Positions 40,344-48,752 of a stretch of DNA of 64,000 nt are shown here, one piece after another (position 1 is the stretch's first letter; every line of letters begins with the position of its first letter). The stretch covers positions 124,001-188,000 of the forward strand of contig JAGXKN010000001.1 in assembly GCA_018335195.1 (NCBI GenBank), given 5' to 3'. The translations under genes were made by a program, and so were the position numbers. This DNA is from Desulfobacterales bacterium. GTDB taxonomy: Bacteria > Desulfobacterota > Desulfobacteria > Desulfobacterales > Desulfosalsimonadaceae. The notes beneath the pieces are model-generated. The model worked only from the letters and a program-made list of their open reading frames with translations, did no database searches and had not been told where the DNA came from.

Positions 40344-41597
40344 ATGCCCGCCAGCCTGCATCTGCATAACACCATGACCCGGAAAAAGGACCAGTTTATC
40401 CCCAGGAAACCCGGCCGGCCGGTAAAAATGTTCACCTGCGGCCCCTCCATATACAACTGGCCGCATATCGGAAATTACCGAACATTTCTTTTCGAGGACA
40501 TTCTCCAGCGCTTCCTGGAATATCTCGGATACCGGGTGGATCGGCTGATCAACTTCACAGACATGGAGGACAAGGCCATTGCCCGGGCCAACGAACTGGG
40601 CATTTCCCTGGAGGACCTGACCCGGCCGGTGGCAGATAGTTTTATCCGGGACTGCGGCGCGCTCAACATTTACCTGCCGCAGACCATCGCCCGGTCCACC
40701 ACCAGCGTGGAACAGGCCGTGGACCTGATCGGCCGGCTCATGGAAAAAAACATCGCCTACAGGCACGGGCGCGATATTTTCTACGATCCCCTGAAATTCA
40801 AGGGTTTCGGCAGACTCTACGGCCTGGATATGCGAAAATGGCCGAAAAAACGGATCCGCTTCCGAAAAGACACCTATCCGGGTCAGCGCTGGAATATGGG
40901 GGACTTTATCCTGTGGAAGGGCTGGCGGCCCGGGGACGGTGAAATCTTCTGGGACACCGAACTGGGCAGAGGCCGGCCGGCCTGGAACGTCCAGGATGCG
41001 GCCATGATCGCCGGGTACCTGGGAGAGGAACTCGATATCTGCTGCGGCGGCATTGACAACCTGTACCGGCATCACGACTACAATATCGCGGTAATCGAGG
41101 GCGTATCCGGAAAGGAACTTGCCCCATTCTGGGCGCATTCCCGGCATGTGAGCATCAACGGCGCAAAAATGTCCAAGAGCCGGGGAAATATCGTGTACGT
41201 GCGCGAGCTGATGGACAAGGGATATGCGGCCCGCCACATCCGGTTTTTCCTGGTTTACGGGCATTACCGGAGCCGGCGCGACCTCACCGGGGACCGGATC
41301 CACCAGGCCCGCGGCAAAATCGATACCTTCCGGGAAATGGTCCGAAATTTAAGGACCCGGGGCGTGGGAGACAAGTTCGCTTCTGCAGCGGCAAAACCCC
41401 TAATCGATCGGCTGCAGCCGGATTTTGAAAATCGCATGAACGACGACCTGGACGTAAAGGCCGCCTTTGACGGCACGTACAACACCGTTTCGCAGCTCAT
41501 GGACATGGCCCTGGGCGGAGATCTGGGCACCGCGGACATTGAAGCCGTCAAACAGCGACTGGGAAGAATTGACAGCGTGCTGCAGGTCCTTGTATAA
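40344..41597 (+). CDS. Cysteinyl-tRNA synthetase-like class I ligase with altered zinc site
   Basis: 417 residues. HIGH-type motif PHIGN (residues 40-44) and KMSKS (275-279) are intact, and the fold tracks CysRS. Compared with E. coli CysRS zinc ligands Cys28, Cys209, His234 and Glu238, Cys32 and the His pair 243/244 remain, but the Cys209 position is Asp218 (WNVQDAAM for WHIECSAM) and the Glu238 position is Asn247 (RHHDYN). His224 of DIHGGG is Cys (DICCGG). The C-terminal region is shorter than usual. It is likely a paralogue with changed amino-acid choice or a non-tRNA ligase. It lies 58 bases after the cupin gene. Confidence 0.85.
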   Translation: MPASLHLHNTMTRKKDQFIPRKPGRPVKMFTCGPSIYNWPHIGNYRTFLFEDILQRFLEYLGYRVDRLINFTDMEDKAIARANELGISLEDLTRPVADSFIRDCGALNIYLPQTIARSTTSVEQAVDLIGRLMEKNIAYRHGRDIFYDPLKFKGFGRLYGLDMRKWPKKRIRFRKDTYPGQRWNMGDFILWKGWRPGDGEIFWDTELGRGRPAWNVQDAAMIAGYLGEELDICCGGIDNLYRHHDYNIAVIEGVSGKELAPFWAHSRHVSINGAKMSKSRGNIVYVRELMDKGYAARHIRFFLVYGHYRSRRDLTGDRIHQARGKIDTFREMVRNLRTRGVGDKFASAAAKPLIDRLQPDFENRMNDDLDVKAAFDGTYNTVSQLMDMALGGDLGTADIEAVKQRLGRIDSVLQVLV

Positions 41598-41619
41598 TAA
41601 CAGGCAGCTCCCGTTCGGA

Positions 41620-42447
41620 CTATTTTCCCTTGAGCTTCATCAGCTCCTGCCATTCCGGCCGCTCCAGGAAACTGCCGGCCACGTTTTGCTCCATTTCCAG
41701 GAACAACTGCCAGGGCACGGCAAAGGTCATCACGTCGTCCTTGAGCTGGCGCCTGACCGACACCCGGGCCGAAATGTCGCTCATGCCCATTACGGCCCGG
41801 GGACATCCGGAGCGGGCCTCGCGAAACGGGTAAATCCCGATGGTCTGGCAGCCGGCAGCATAGGGAAAGATCACGTTTTCGTTGCCCTCGCGGTGATAAT
41901 TGGCCAGGATGGTCAAAGCCGAAATCTGGTCCATGTCAGCCAGGAAGACCACCACCTCGGGTGTCTGCAGACCCTGCGGATCAATGCCGGAAAGCGGGGC
42001 AAAGGTCACGTACGGATATTCGATATCCATGATGGGCAGGTCGGCAATAAAGCTTTTCACCTTTTCCGGGGAGGCCACGTAGCGCTCGCCTTCCAGGAAA
42101 TTGTCCATGAACCCGCCGCGCACGTAAGGCTTTATGGATTCGGCCACCTGCCTTCCGGTCTCCCACTGCCGGTTGCCGACGGAAAGAAAGTAACAAAACC
42201 CCGACTCGCCGCCGGGAAAATTTTCGTACTGGTTGCCGAAACCCAGGCCCACACCGCCGCCGAAACAGCCGAAGGTTTCCCGGTCAAACACGGCAGTGTC
42301 GCCTTTTGCCGCCCGCACCAGCATAAACATCACGCATCCCCATTTTCCGGGCTTGAACTGCCGGGCATCCTCCGGCTTCTGCCCGGCAAAAACGATGGCC
42401 ACGGGCGCGTATCTGCATCCGATGGCCTCAGCAATCCGGCTTTCCAT
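41620..42447 (-). CDS. DUF169 family protein
   Basis: 275 residues. Typical DUF169 marks are RYAPVAIVFAGQKPEDARQF near the start, then a Gly-rich GCFGGGVGLGFGNQYENFPG. These are followed by KPYVRGGFMDNFLEGERYVA, PEVVVFLADMDQISALTILA and FPYAAGCQTIGIYPF, with a final MGMSDISARVSVRRQLKDDV. It has several conserved cysteines and may bind a metal or cluster; the family has no settled function. Convergent with the CysRS-like gene, 22 bases apart, with no clear hairpin between. Confidence 0.87.
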   Translation of the reverse strand: MESRIAEAIGCRYAPVAIVFAGQKPEDARQFKPGKWGCVMFMLVRAAKGDTAVFDRETFGCFGGGVGLGFGNQYENFPGGESGFCYFLSVGNRQWETGRQVAESIKPYVRGGFMDNFLEGERYVASPEKVKSFIADLPIMDIEYPYVTFAPLSGIDPQGLQTPEVVVFLADMDQISALTILANYHREGNENVIFPYAAGCQTIGIYPFREARSGCPRAVMGMSDISARVSVRRQLKDDVMTFAVPWQLFLEMEQNVAGSFLERPEWQELMKLKGK

Positions 42448-42534
42448 ATCCGTCCTCCCGTAATTGTTTGTCTGTTCCGTCTTTTCCCTGCCCTCTGATT
42501 TAACCTCAAATGCCCGGGATTGTCAAAAAAACCC

Positions 42535-42820
42535 GCACTTCAACACCGAGCCGAGTGCTTCGCTTGCCGGGGCAACCGCATGTCGCTGCACGAGAGAACA
42601 CTCCCGGGGTCCCGCAAACCTTAACAACCATATACTTGAGCAAACACACAGGTTTGCCCCTACACCGAGGAGATTGAAGCCATACAGATTCGGATGTTGG
42701 GGGGCAACTGTCGAGGGGCCGGGTGAGGTCGGGACGGCGGGGTGGTTTGCGCAGATGCATCGGGCGCGCCAGCGGACGGCATATGCGCAAACTTCCCCGC
42801 CGGCCCGACCCTGCGAAAAC
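42535..42820. repeat. Dispersed hairpin repeat, copy 2 (interrupted)
   Basis: Stem 42737-42753 (GCGGGGTGGTTTGCGCA) pairs with 42784-42800 (TGCGCAAACTTCCCCGC), 17 positions with two mismatches and a 30-base loop beginning GATGCATCGGGCGCGCCAGC. The loop differs from copy 1 at very few positions. The left flank (TTCAACACCGAGCCGAGTGC) also matches copy 1, but about 120 bases intervene between flank and stem here, so this copy is interrupted or rearranged. Confidence 0.7.
42640..42657. repeat. Small hairpin of GTAGGGGCAAACCTG type
   Basis: GCAAAC (42640-42645) and GTTTGC (42652-42657) flank ACACAG; read on the minus strand it is GTAGGGGCAAACCTGTGTGT, like short hairpin repeats scattered in many environmental genomes. 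It sits in the segment that interrupts repeat copy 2. Confidence 0.45.
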
Positions 42821-42915
42821 CCGGGAAGACCCGGGTTTCTTTTTTGCAGGGCGCAACGGATTTGAAAAGTAACAGCAACCAACCCACAGGGCGTTGTCGG
42901 GATCAATCTTTTTTT

Positions 42916-42951
42916 CGATTGCGATACCGATCCCGATTTCGATTTCGAGAA
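42916..42951. repeat. CGATNN hexamer run
   Basis: Six consecutive hexamers of the form CGATNN (last one CGAGAA). Such runs are common in intergenic DNA of related bacteria. No function can be read. Confidence 0.5.
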
Positions 42952-42984
42952 GGAAAGGGATTCGGACCCGGCAGGCGGGCAAGC

Positions 42985-43012
42985 TTGACACCCGCGGCGG
43001 AATGATTATCAT
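42985..43012 (+). promoter_or_regulatory. Candidate promoter of RNA ligase operon
   Basis: TTGACA (42985-42990) and TATCAT (43007-43012) with a 16-base spacer, about 78 bases upstream of the start of the RNA ligase partner gene. One base of the -10 box departs from consensus. Confidence 0.5.
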
Positions 43013-43089
43013 AATATTGTAATTTGATTGAAAATCAGTATGTTCTGAAGAGTTTGTTTTTTTCGGACAGGCTCCTGACAGGTGGTGCC

Positions 43090-43689
43090 ATGACGGAAAA
43101 GTCAAATCACACTGAAAAACCGGCTATCCCGAGATCCAGGGTTATCGTGGATACCAGCGTATTCGTGAACCCGGAAACCATGGTGCTGCTTGGCGACTCC
43201 GTGGCAACAGCCATCGAAGGCTTTCTGGAAGTCTGCCGCAAATATTCGATCGAAATCTTTACGCCCTTATCCATATTTCGCGAAATATCGACATTCGCAC
43301 CGGAAGAAACGCTGAAAACATTGAAAACCCGGGCCGTGGTCCGGGCGCCGGACCTCTACAACACGCATGTGCCGGCAATCATGTTCCACACGTTTGTCAG
43401 GGAACTCCGCCAGCGCGTCAACAAGGGGCTTCATATTGCAGAAAAAGCCATCAAAAGCGATGATGTGCCAGAGAACGTCAGATGGGTCCGCCAGCATTAC
43501 CGGGAGGCCCTGCGCTCCGGAATCGTGGACAGCGTGGAGGACCTGGAAGTGGTGCTGCTGGCCAGGGAAGTCGGCGGGGTTATCCTGACCGCGGATGAAG
43601 GTATTGCCAACATGGCAGACTCGTTTGGCATCGAAGTGTTTACCGCCCGGGAATTTCTTGATTACTGCAAGGATACCGCAAGGGAGTAA
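43090..43689 (+). CDS. RNA ligase partner protein (PIN-domain type)
   Basis: 199 residues. It opens with RSRVIVDTSVFVNPETMVLL (PIN-like D-T-S), has IEIFTPLSIFREISTFAPEE, SDDVPENVRWVRQHYREALR and ends VGGVILTADEGIANMADSFG, with the late acidic residues of a PIN nuclease (TADE, D in MAD). This matches the 'RNA ligase partner' family that always accompanies Pab1020-type RNA ligases. ATG 43090 is used; an in-frame ATG upstream has no ribosome site. The ligase starts six bases after its stop. Confidence 0.88.
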   Translation: MTEKSNHTEKPAIPRSRVIVDTSVFVNPETMVLLGDSVATAIEGFLEVCRKYSIEIFTPLSIFREISTFAPEETLKTLKTRAVVRAPDLYNTHVPAIMFHTFVRELRQRVNKGLHIAEKAIKSDDVPENVRWVRQHYREALRSGIVDSVEDLEVVLLAREVGGVILTADEGIANMADSFGIEVFTAREFLDYCKDTARE

Positions 43690-43694
43690 ACCGG

Positions 43695-44780
43695 ATGGAG
43701 GCACGAAAACAGCCGGATTATGAAATATTGGAATTTGAAGGATACACTTATCACCGCCAAAAAAAGGACCGGGAAACCCCGCGCGGCGCACTGGGCTTTC
43801 CGGCCGAAGGCGGCCGGAAAGCCCGGACCGTAGCCGGATTTCCGCAGATCCAAAGGGTTTATCGCCTCAAGGAAGGCGTCAAACGGCTTTTCGGCGATGA
43901 ATCATTTTTTGCCGAAGAAAAACTCGACGGATACAACGCCCGGATTTTCCAGCAAGCCGGACGCCTGATGGCAGCGACCCGGGGCGGGTTTATCTGCCCG
44001 TTTACCACGGAATGGGCCGGAATCTGGGGGGAAGACAAAAACCTGAACCGCTTTTTCCGGGATTTTCCCAATTACGTGCTCTGCGGCGAGGTTATCGGGG
44101 ATAATCCTTATAACTGGCAGCGGGATCCCAATCTTTCTCCGGGCGCCCATTTTTTTGTCTTTGAAATCACGGCCCCGGACGGCCGGTTTCTGGCTCCGGC
44201 AGAGCGCTATCGAATCGTGGCGGAATACGGACTGCCCACGGTCCCCAGAATGGGCGAACACAGTGCTGCAGACATTGAAACGCTCTACGAACTGATGCGG
44301 AAATTAAACGACCGGGGCAGAGAAGGCGTGGTTTTAAAAGACCGGCAGGGGCCAAGACGACTCAAATTCGTCACCCCGACCACGGACCTGCAGGACATCA
44401 AGGATGCCATGTGCATCGGATTTGATCTTTCCTCCGGATTTTTCTTTAACCGCTATTTGCGGGCCTCCATTTTTGTCCAGGAGCTCGGACTGGATCCGGA
44501 GGAATACGCCCCGCGCATCGGATGGTCCTTTCTTGACGGCTGTCCGGATCCGCAGGACTTCACGGAAGCAAGCGAAACCTACACCGTATTCGTCAAAAGC
44601 GAAAAAACCTGGGATGCACTCTGCCGGCAGCTCAAATCGCGGGTGCGGATTGTTTGCGACAGCCGCAAGCCGGTGCGCATTATCGGCCGGGAGTTGCTTC
44701 GCATCGATTTCAGACGTATCTACCAGAAAAGCTCCCAGCGGTTTAAACGGATTTTAAAGGGACACCTCCACACGGATTAG
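43695..44780 (+). CDS. RNA ligase, Pab1020 (Rnl3) family
   Basis: 361 residues. The nucleotidyl-transfer lysine is K76 in EEKLDGYNAR (K-x-D-G). Other nucleotidyltransferase motifs follow: GFICPFTTEWAG, YVLCGEVIGDNPYNW (motif III-like with E), GREGVVLKD (motif IV) and RRLKFVT (motif V). The C-terminal part forms the dimer domain of this archaeal-type family, which circularises or joins single-stranded RNA. Its occurrence in bacteria is scattered, including deltaproteobacteria. It lies just after its PIN partner gene. The cellular RNA target is unknown. Confidence 0.92.
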   Translation: MEARKQPDYEILEFEGYTYHRQKKDRETPRGALGFPAEGGRKARTVAGFPQIQRVYRLKEGVKRLFGDESFFAEEKLDGYNARIFQQAGRLMAATRGGFICPFTTEWAGIWGEDKNLNRFFRDFPNYVLCGEVIGDNPYNWQRDPNLSPGAHFFVFEITAPDGRFLAPAERYRIVAEYGLPTVPRMGEHSAADIETLYELMRKLNDRGREGVVLKDRQGPRRLKFVTPTTDLQDIKDAMCIGFDLSSGFFFNRYLRASIFVQELGLDPEEYAPRIGWSFLDGCPDPQDFTEASETYTVFVKSEKTWDALCRQLKSRVRIVCDSRKPVRIIGRELLRIDFRRIYQKSSQRFKRILKGHLHTD

Positions 44781-44823
44781 CCGCTTCCCGAACCCGAGTT
44801 AATACGGAAAGGAGGAATAACAA

Positions 44824-45411
44824 ATGTTTATTGATCGGCAGGAACTCGATGCGCTTGTGGCATATCAAAACAAGGAAAACCCGGTGGTCAGCGTTTATCT
44901 CAACGTCACGCCCCCGCGAAACTATAACACGGAACTCAATTCCCTGATCCATACCACGCGCCAAAGCCTGGCCGGGGAATTCAATGCAAACCCGGATGAC
45001 AGCGCAGATGAACTGCGCAAAAAAGCCATTGAAGTGGCCCAGGAAAACGAACGGCAGCACGAACAGGCCCTGATCAATGAAATGCTTGAAAAAAGCGGAC
45101 CCGAGGGCATGGCCGTGCTCGGCACCGATCCGGTCATCAAGGCCCTGAGCATGGGGCAGGTGCATACCCTGGTCATTGATAAAAACTTCAAAAAGCACGG
45201 ATACATATGCACCAATGATCACATGCTTTCCACGCACGAGCAAACCTGCCCGCTGTGCGGTGCGCAGATGGCAAAAACCGGGGACCTGGGAGATGAGATG
45301 GTGGAAGAAGCCCTTTGCCAGCACTCGGAAATCGAGCACGTGTTTGCTGAACACGCGGATTTCAGAAACTACGGCGTGGGCGCCCTGCTGCGCTTTACCC
45401 TGAGCTCATGA
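44824..45411 (+). CDS. Short eRF1-like (baeRF-type) protein
   Basis: 195 residues. The opening LDALVAYQNKENPVVSVYLN resembles the N-terminus of bacterial/archaeal eRF1-like (baeRF) proteins. The C-terminal part ALSMGQVHTLVIDKNFKKHG, then CTNDHMLSTHEQTCPLCGAQ and EHADFRNYGVGALLRF, resembles eRF1 domain 3 with a zinc-binding cysteine set. The middle domain expected in full-length (~350-370-residue) relatives is missing, yet the frame is unbroken. AAAGGAGG precedes ATG 44824, 43 bases after the RNA ligase. A ribosome- or RNA-related role is inferred. Confidence 0.72.
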   Translation: MFIDRQELDALVAYQNKENPVVSVYLNVTPPRNYNTELNSLIHTTRQSLAGEFNANPDDSADELRKKAIEVAQENERQHEQALINEMLEKSGPEGMAVLGTDPVIKALSMGQVHTLVIDKNFKKHGYICTNDHMLSTHEQTCPLCGAQMAKTGDLGDEMVEEALCQHSEIEHVFAEHADFRNYGVGALLRFTLSS

Positions 45412-45467
45412 CCATGGTTCCCCTCAGCCCAACGGCCTGATCAACAAACCATGTAGCATACAAATCG

Positions 45468-45520
45468 CACGAAGAAATCACTCTTATTTTTCTCCTTTTT
45501 AAGCTTCGTGCTCTTCGTGG
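45468..45520. repeat. CTTCGTG-type inverted repeat, copy 1
   Basis: CACGAAG (45468-45474) faces CTTCGTG (45504-45510) and CTTCGTGG (45513-45520). It lies between the convergent eRF1-like and DNA polymerase IV genes and could serve as a bidirectional terminator. Related copies occur at 48.7 and 59.3 kb. Confidence 0.6.
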
Positions 45521-45532
45521 TTCAGCCAACCA

Positions 45533-46714
45533 TCAGCCATTTTCTTTTTTGCTTCCCGCCCGTCTGATGCCGCCGGTGCCGAATTTCTTCCGGATGGCAT
45601 CAAGGGCGGTATCTATTTTTTCCCATTTCCCGGGGGCATCGGAGGGGTCCCGGAACAGCTCCTGCTGGACCGGGGTTTGCGCATCGATCAATTCCGTGGC
45701 ACCCAGTCCAACCAGGCGCACCGGCCGGTCCAAGCTGTAGGCGTCAAGCAGGTCGGCAGCCGCCCGGTACAAAAATTCCGCGGAATGGCTCGGATGCGGA
45801 AGCGGCGCCTGCCGGGTGGCCTGGGTAAAATCGGAATGCTTGATCTTGATAAAAACCGTTTTAGCGCGTAATTTTTTGCCCCGCAACTGTCGGCCCACAT
45901 CTTCAGCCTGCTCCAGAAGATATTTTTTCAAATACACCTTGTCCCGGGTATTTTCCGTCAGGGTTTTCTCCGAGCTTACGGATTTGACCGGCCGTACCGG
46001 CTTGACCCCGGAGCGATCAATTCCCCGGGCCAGTTCGACCAACCGGGTGCCGAATTTCCCCAAATGCCTTATCAGTCCGGCTTCCCCGTATTTTTTCACG
46101 TCCCCCAGGGTCTGAATGCCCAGCCGGGAAAGCACCTCGCCTGAAACCCGGCCCACGCCCGGCACCCTGCTTACGGGCAGATCCTCCAGAAAATCCGACA
46201 CCTGCTCCGGGGAAATCACCACCAACCCGTCAGGCTTGTCCATGTCCGATGCGATCTTGGCCAGAAACTTTACCGGCGCGATACCAACAGAGCAGCTCAA
46301 GCCGGTACGGACCCGGATTTTCTCCTTGACCTGCCGCCCGATGTTCTCCGGGCCGCCAAAAAGGTTTTCGCAACCGGAAATATCCACATACGCCTCGTCA
46401 ATGGAAACCGGCTCCACCAGCGGGGAAAACGCACGCAGAATGTCCATGACCACCCTGGAGATTTCCGTATAGCGCCATCCCCGGGGCGAAACAAACACCC
46501 CGTGGGGACACATCCGGCGTGCCCGGTACATGGGCATGGCCGATCGCACGCCGAATTTGCGGGCCTCGTAGCTTGCCGCAGAAACCACCCCGCGATCCGA
46601 GACCCCGCCCACGATCACGCACTTGTCAGCCAGCTCCGGGTTGTCCAGTTTTTCCACGGAAGCAAAAAACGCATCCATGTCCACGTGCAGAATCATATGA
46701 TCCGGTCCACGCAT
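45533..46714 (-). CDS. dinB: DNA polymerase IV (Y-family)
   Basis: 393 residues. Catalytic acidic residues are in MILHVDMDAFFASVE and PVSIDEAYVDISG. GVVSAASYEARKFGVRSAMP forms the steric-gate and fingers region, and the thumb helix-hairpin-helix is PVSRVPGVGRVSGEVLSRLG. The C-terminal little-finger domain includes KTVFIKIKHSDFTQATRQ. It is a translesion polymerase. The first ATG (46714) is six codons ahead of a second (46696) that opens the family-typical sequence; neither has a clear ribosome site. The C-terminal end lacks a plain beta-clamp QxxLF match except QQELF near residue 358. Confidence 0.94.
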   Translation of the reverse strand: MRGPDHMILHVDMDAFFASVEKLDNPELADKCVIVGGVSDRGVVSAASYEARKFGVRSAMPMYRARRMCPHGVFVSPRGWRYTEISRVVMDILRAFSPLVEPVSIDEAYVDISGCENLFGGPENIGRQVKEKIRVRTGLSCSVGIAPVKFLAKIASDMDKPDGLVVISPEQVSDFLEDLPVSRVPGVGRVSGEVLSRLGIQTLGDVKKYGEAGLIRHLGKFGTRLVELARGIDRSGVKPVRPVKSVSSEKTLTENTRDKVYLKKYLLEQAEDVGRQLRGKKLRAKTVFIKIKHSDFTQATRQAPLPHPSHSAEFLYRAAADLLDAYSLDRPVRLVGLGATELIDAQTPVQQELFRDPSDAPGKWEKIDTALDAIRKKFGTGGIRRAGSKKENG

Positions 46715-46857
46715 CCCAAGGATTCAAGGATTGCTTACATTTTTACCACCGCCGAAACCACGATCCTATTGTTTTCATGGTCTTTTTCGCGGCCACGGGT
46801 TGTAAGCCCGGGTTGTTTTAATTTTTTTGTCATTCTAATTTCGAATTTGTTTCGGAC

Positions 46858-46877
46858 TTCGGATTTCGAAATCCGAA
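46858..46877. other. 20-base perfect palindrome
   Basis: TTCGGATTTCGAAATCCGAA is its own reverse complement. It sits in the 196-base spacer between adenine deaminase and DNA polymerase IV, 34 bases beyond the deaminase stop in its direction of transcription. It could be an operator or form a hairpin terminator; nothing decides this. Confidence 0.4.
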
Positions 46878-46910
46878 TTTTGCCTGAAAGGGAGCTTCAC
46901 CAGGGCCTGC

Positions 46911-48623
46911 CTATTCGACAAACAAGGACACATGTTCAAACCGGTGCACGTCAAAAAGGCCCCGGTCCGTGAGCTTAAGCGCCGGGATCACGGGAAGGGC
47001 CAGAAAGGAAAGAGTCATGAACGGATCTGAAAGCACGGATCCCAGCCCGGCTGCGGCCCGGTTGAGCTCGGCGGTTTTTTCGGCCACATCCCGCAGTGGC
47101 AAATCTGACATCAGCCCGGCAATGGGAAGCGGCAGCGAAGCGCTCACCTGCCGGTTTCGCACCACGACCAGGCCGCCGCCCATTTCAATAACCGCCTCAA
47201 CCGCGACTTTCAAGTCCCTGTCCTCCGGCCCGGCGGCAATGATATGATGGGAGTCGTGAGCCACGCTGCCGGCAATGGCCCCGGATTTCAGGCCGAGCCC
47301 GGCGGCAAACCCGATGCCGATATTGCCCGTGGCCTTGTGGCGTTCAACAACCGCCAGCTTGACAATATCCCGTTGAATATCAGAGACGGCCGCACCCTGC
47401 TCGATGCGGGCAGCCATGACCTCATGCCCGGTCACGATCCGGCCGTCAGCAACCGATATCACGCGAATCGTGCTGCCTTCCGCCGACACCCGAAAATCCA
47501 GGGAGTCGCGCAACACATGCATGGACACCGGACCGGGACCGGGTTCGGTTTCAATCATCGCGTCATCTGCCTGGCCGTTTTGCGCCGCGATCCGGCCGGC
47601 ACAATATACGGTTTCGACTTTAAACCGCTCCAGATCGGACATAACCACCAAATCCGCCCGGCACCCCGGGGCAATGGCCCCCAGCCGGGACAGGCCGAAA
47701 TACCCGGCCGGATTCAGCGTGGCCATCCGGATGGCGGTAACCGGATTGACCCCGCCGGCTGCGGCCTTGCGCAGAATGTCATCCATGTGCCCGTACCAGA
47801 GAATATCGTGGGGATGGCGGTCATCTGTACACCACATAATCCGGCCGGCGGTCTGTTCATTAATGATACCGAGCAGGTCCGCCAGATTCCGGGCGCCGGT
47901 GCCCTCCCGGATCATGATGTGCATGCCGGATCGCAGTTTTTCCATGGCCTCGCTGGCAGATACGCACTCATGGTCGCTTGCGACGCCTGCGGCCAGATAG
48001 GCGGCCAGGTCCTTTCCCGAAAGCCCGGGCGCATGCCCGTCCACCGGCTTGTGATGGGCGGCTGCGCCCTGAATTTTCTCCAGAACCGCGGCTTCTCCCT
48101 GAATCACGCCCGGAAAATCCATCATTTCACCGAGTGCCACGATCCGTTCCTGTGACAAAAGCGGTATCAGGGTCCGGGCATCGAGCACCGCGCCTGCGGT
48201 TTCCATGCTTGTGGCAGGCACGCACGAAGGCAGGGTAAAATATATATTCATGGGCTGCTTTTCCGCGGCTGCAAGCATGGAGGCAATGCCGTCGGTACCG
48301 AGCACATTGGCGATTTCGTGGGGATCTGCCACCACCGCAGTAGTACCGTGGGGCAGCACGGCCCGCACGAATTCAGAAACGCCGGTCATGGCGCTTTCGA
48401 TATGCACGTGGGCGTCAATAAAGCCCGGGGTTATATACCTGCCGTTGACCGAAACGGTCTTTTCGGCCGGATAGTCCCCGATACCGGCAATAAAGCCGTT
48501 TTTCACCGCAATATGGCCTTCCCGGATCTCGCCGGAAAACACGTTGACGATCCGGGCATCCGTGATCAGAAGGTCAGCCGGCCGCGTACCCCGGGCGGCT
48601 GCAATCAGCTCGGCGGCTTCCAT
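46911..48623 (-). CDS. ade: Adenine deaminase
   Basis: 570 residues, the bacterial AdeC size. The amidohydrolase metal motif is ITPGFIDAHVHIESAMTG. Further marks are PHGTTAVVADPHEIANVLGT, VDGHAPGLSGKDLAAYLAAG, SDHECVSASEAMEKLRSGMH and CTDDRHPHDI. The enzyme converts adenine to hypoxanthine using a binuclear metal centre. The start at 48623 follows AAAGGAG. Together with the MtaD-type deaminase upstream it suggests purine salvage. Confidence 0.95.
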   Translation of the reverse strand: MEAAELIAAARGTRPADLLITDARIVNVFSGEIREGHIAVKNGFIAGIGDYPAEKTVSVNGRYITPGFIDAHVHIESAMTGVSEFVRAVLPHGTTAVVADPHEIANVLGTDGIASMLAAAEKQPMNIYFTLPSCVPATSMETAGAVLDARTLIPLLSQERIVALGEMMDFPGVIQGEAAVLEKIQGAAAHHKPVDGHAPGLSGKDLAAYLAAGVASDHECVSASEAMEKLRSGMHIMIREGTGARNLADLLGIINEQTAGRIMWCTDDRHPHDILWYGHMDDILRKAAAGGVNPVTAIRMATLNPAGYFGLSRLGAIAPGCRADLVVMSDLERFKVETVYCAGRIAAQNGQADDAMIETEPGPGPVSMHVLRDSLDFRVSAEGSTIRVISVADGRIVTGHEVMAARIEQGAAVSDIQRDIVKLAVVERHKATGNIGIGFAAGLGLKSGAIAGSVAHDSHHIIAAGPEDRDLKVAVEAVIEMGGGLVVVRNRQVSASLPLPIAGLMSDLPLRDVAEKTAELNRAAAGLGSVLSDPFMTLSFLALPVIPALKLTDRGLFDVHRFEHVSLFVE

Positions 48624-48670
48624 ACGACTCCTTTATACCTTCAACTCCTGTAAATGCAGAGCCTTCTGAA

Positions 48671-48750
48671 CCACGAAGAACACGAAGACGTTAGTTTTTG
48701 AATAAATTTTTCATCGTGAGCTTCGTGATGTCACTTCGTGATCTTCGTGG
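48671..48750. repeat. CTTCGTG-type inverted repeat, copy 2
   Basis: CCACGAAGAACACGAAG (48671-48687) pairs with the CTTCGTG units at 48721-48727, 48734-48740 and 48743-48750. It fills most of the 129-base gap between two minus-strand deaminase genes. Confidence 0.65.
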
Positions 48751-48752
48751 TT

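Larger units (their letters stand above)
42448..43089. other. Repeat-rich non-coding spacer
   Basis: 642 bases without a supported gene. It contains the second dispersed hairpin repeat (42535-42820) with a small hairpin element inserted in it, then an AT-rich end with a CGATNN hexamer run and a promoter for the RNA ligase operon. Open frames crossing the repeat translate it as Ala/Arg/Pro-rich sequence and are not believed to be genes. Confidence 0.65.

Noticed and set aside
42464-42865. Apparent small gene with HRARQRTA-like sequence, also seen near 26.0 kb
   Set aside because: Both are translations of the same non-coding hairpin repeat; they share no start site or ribosome site and end in different frames.
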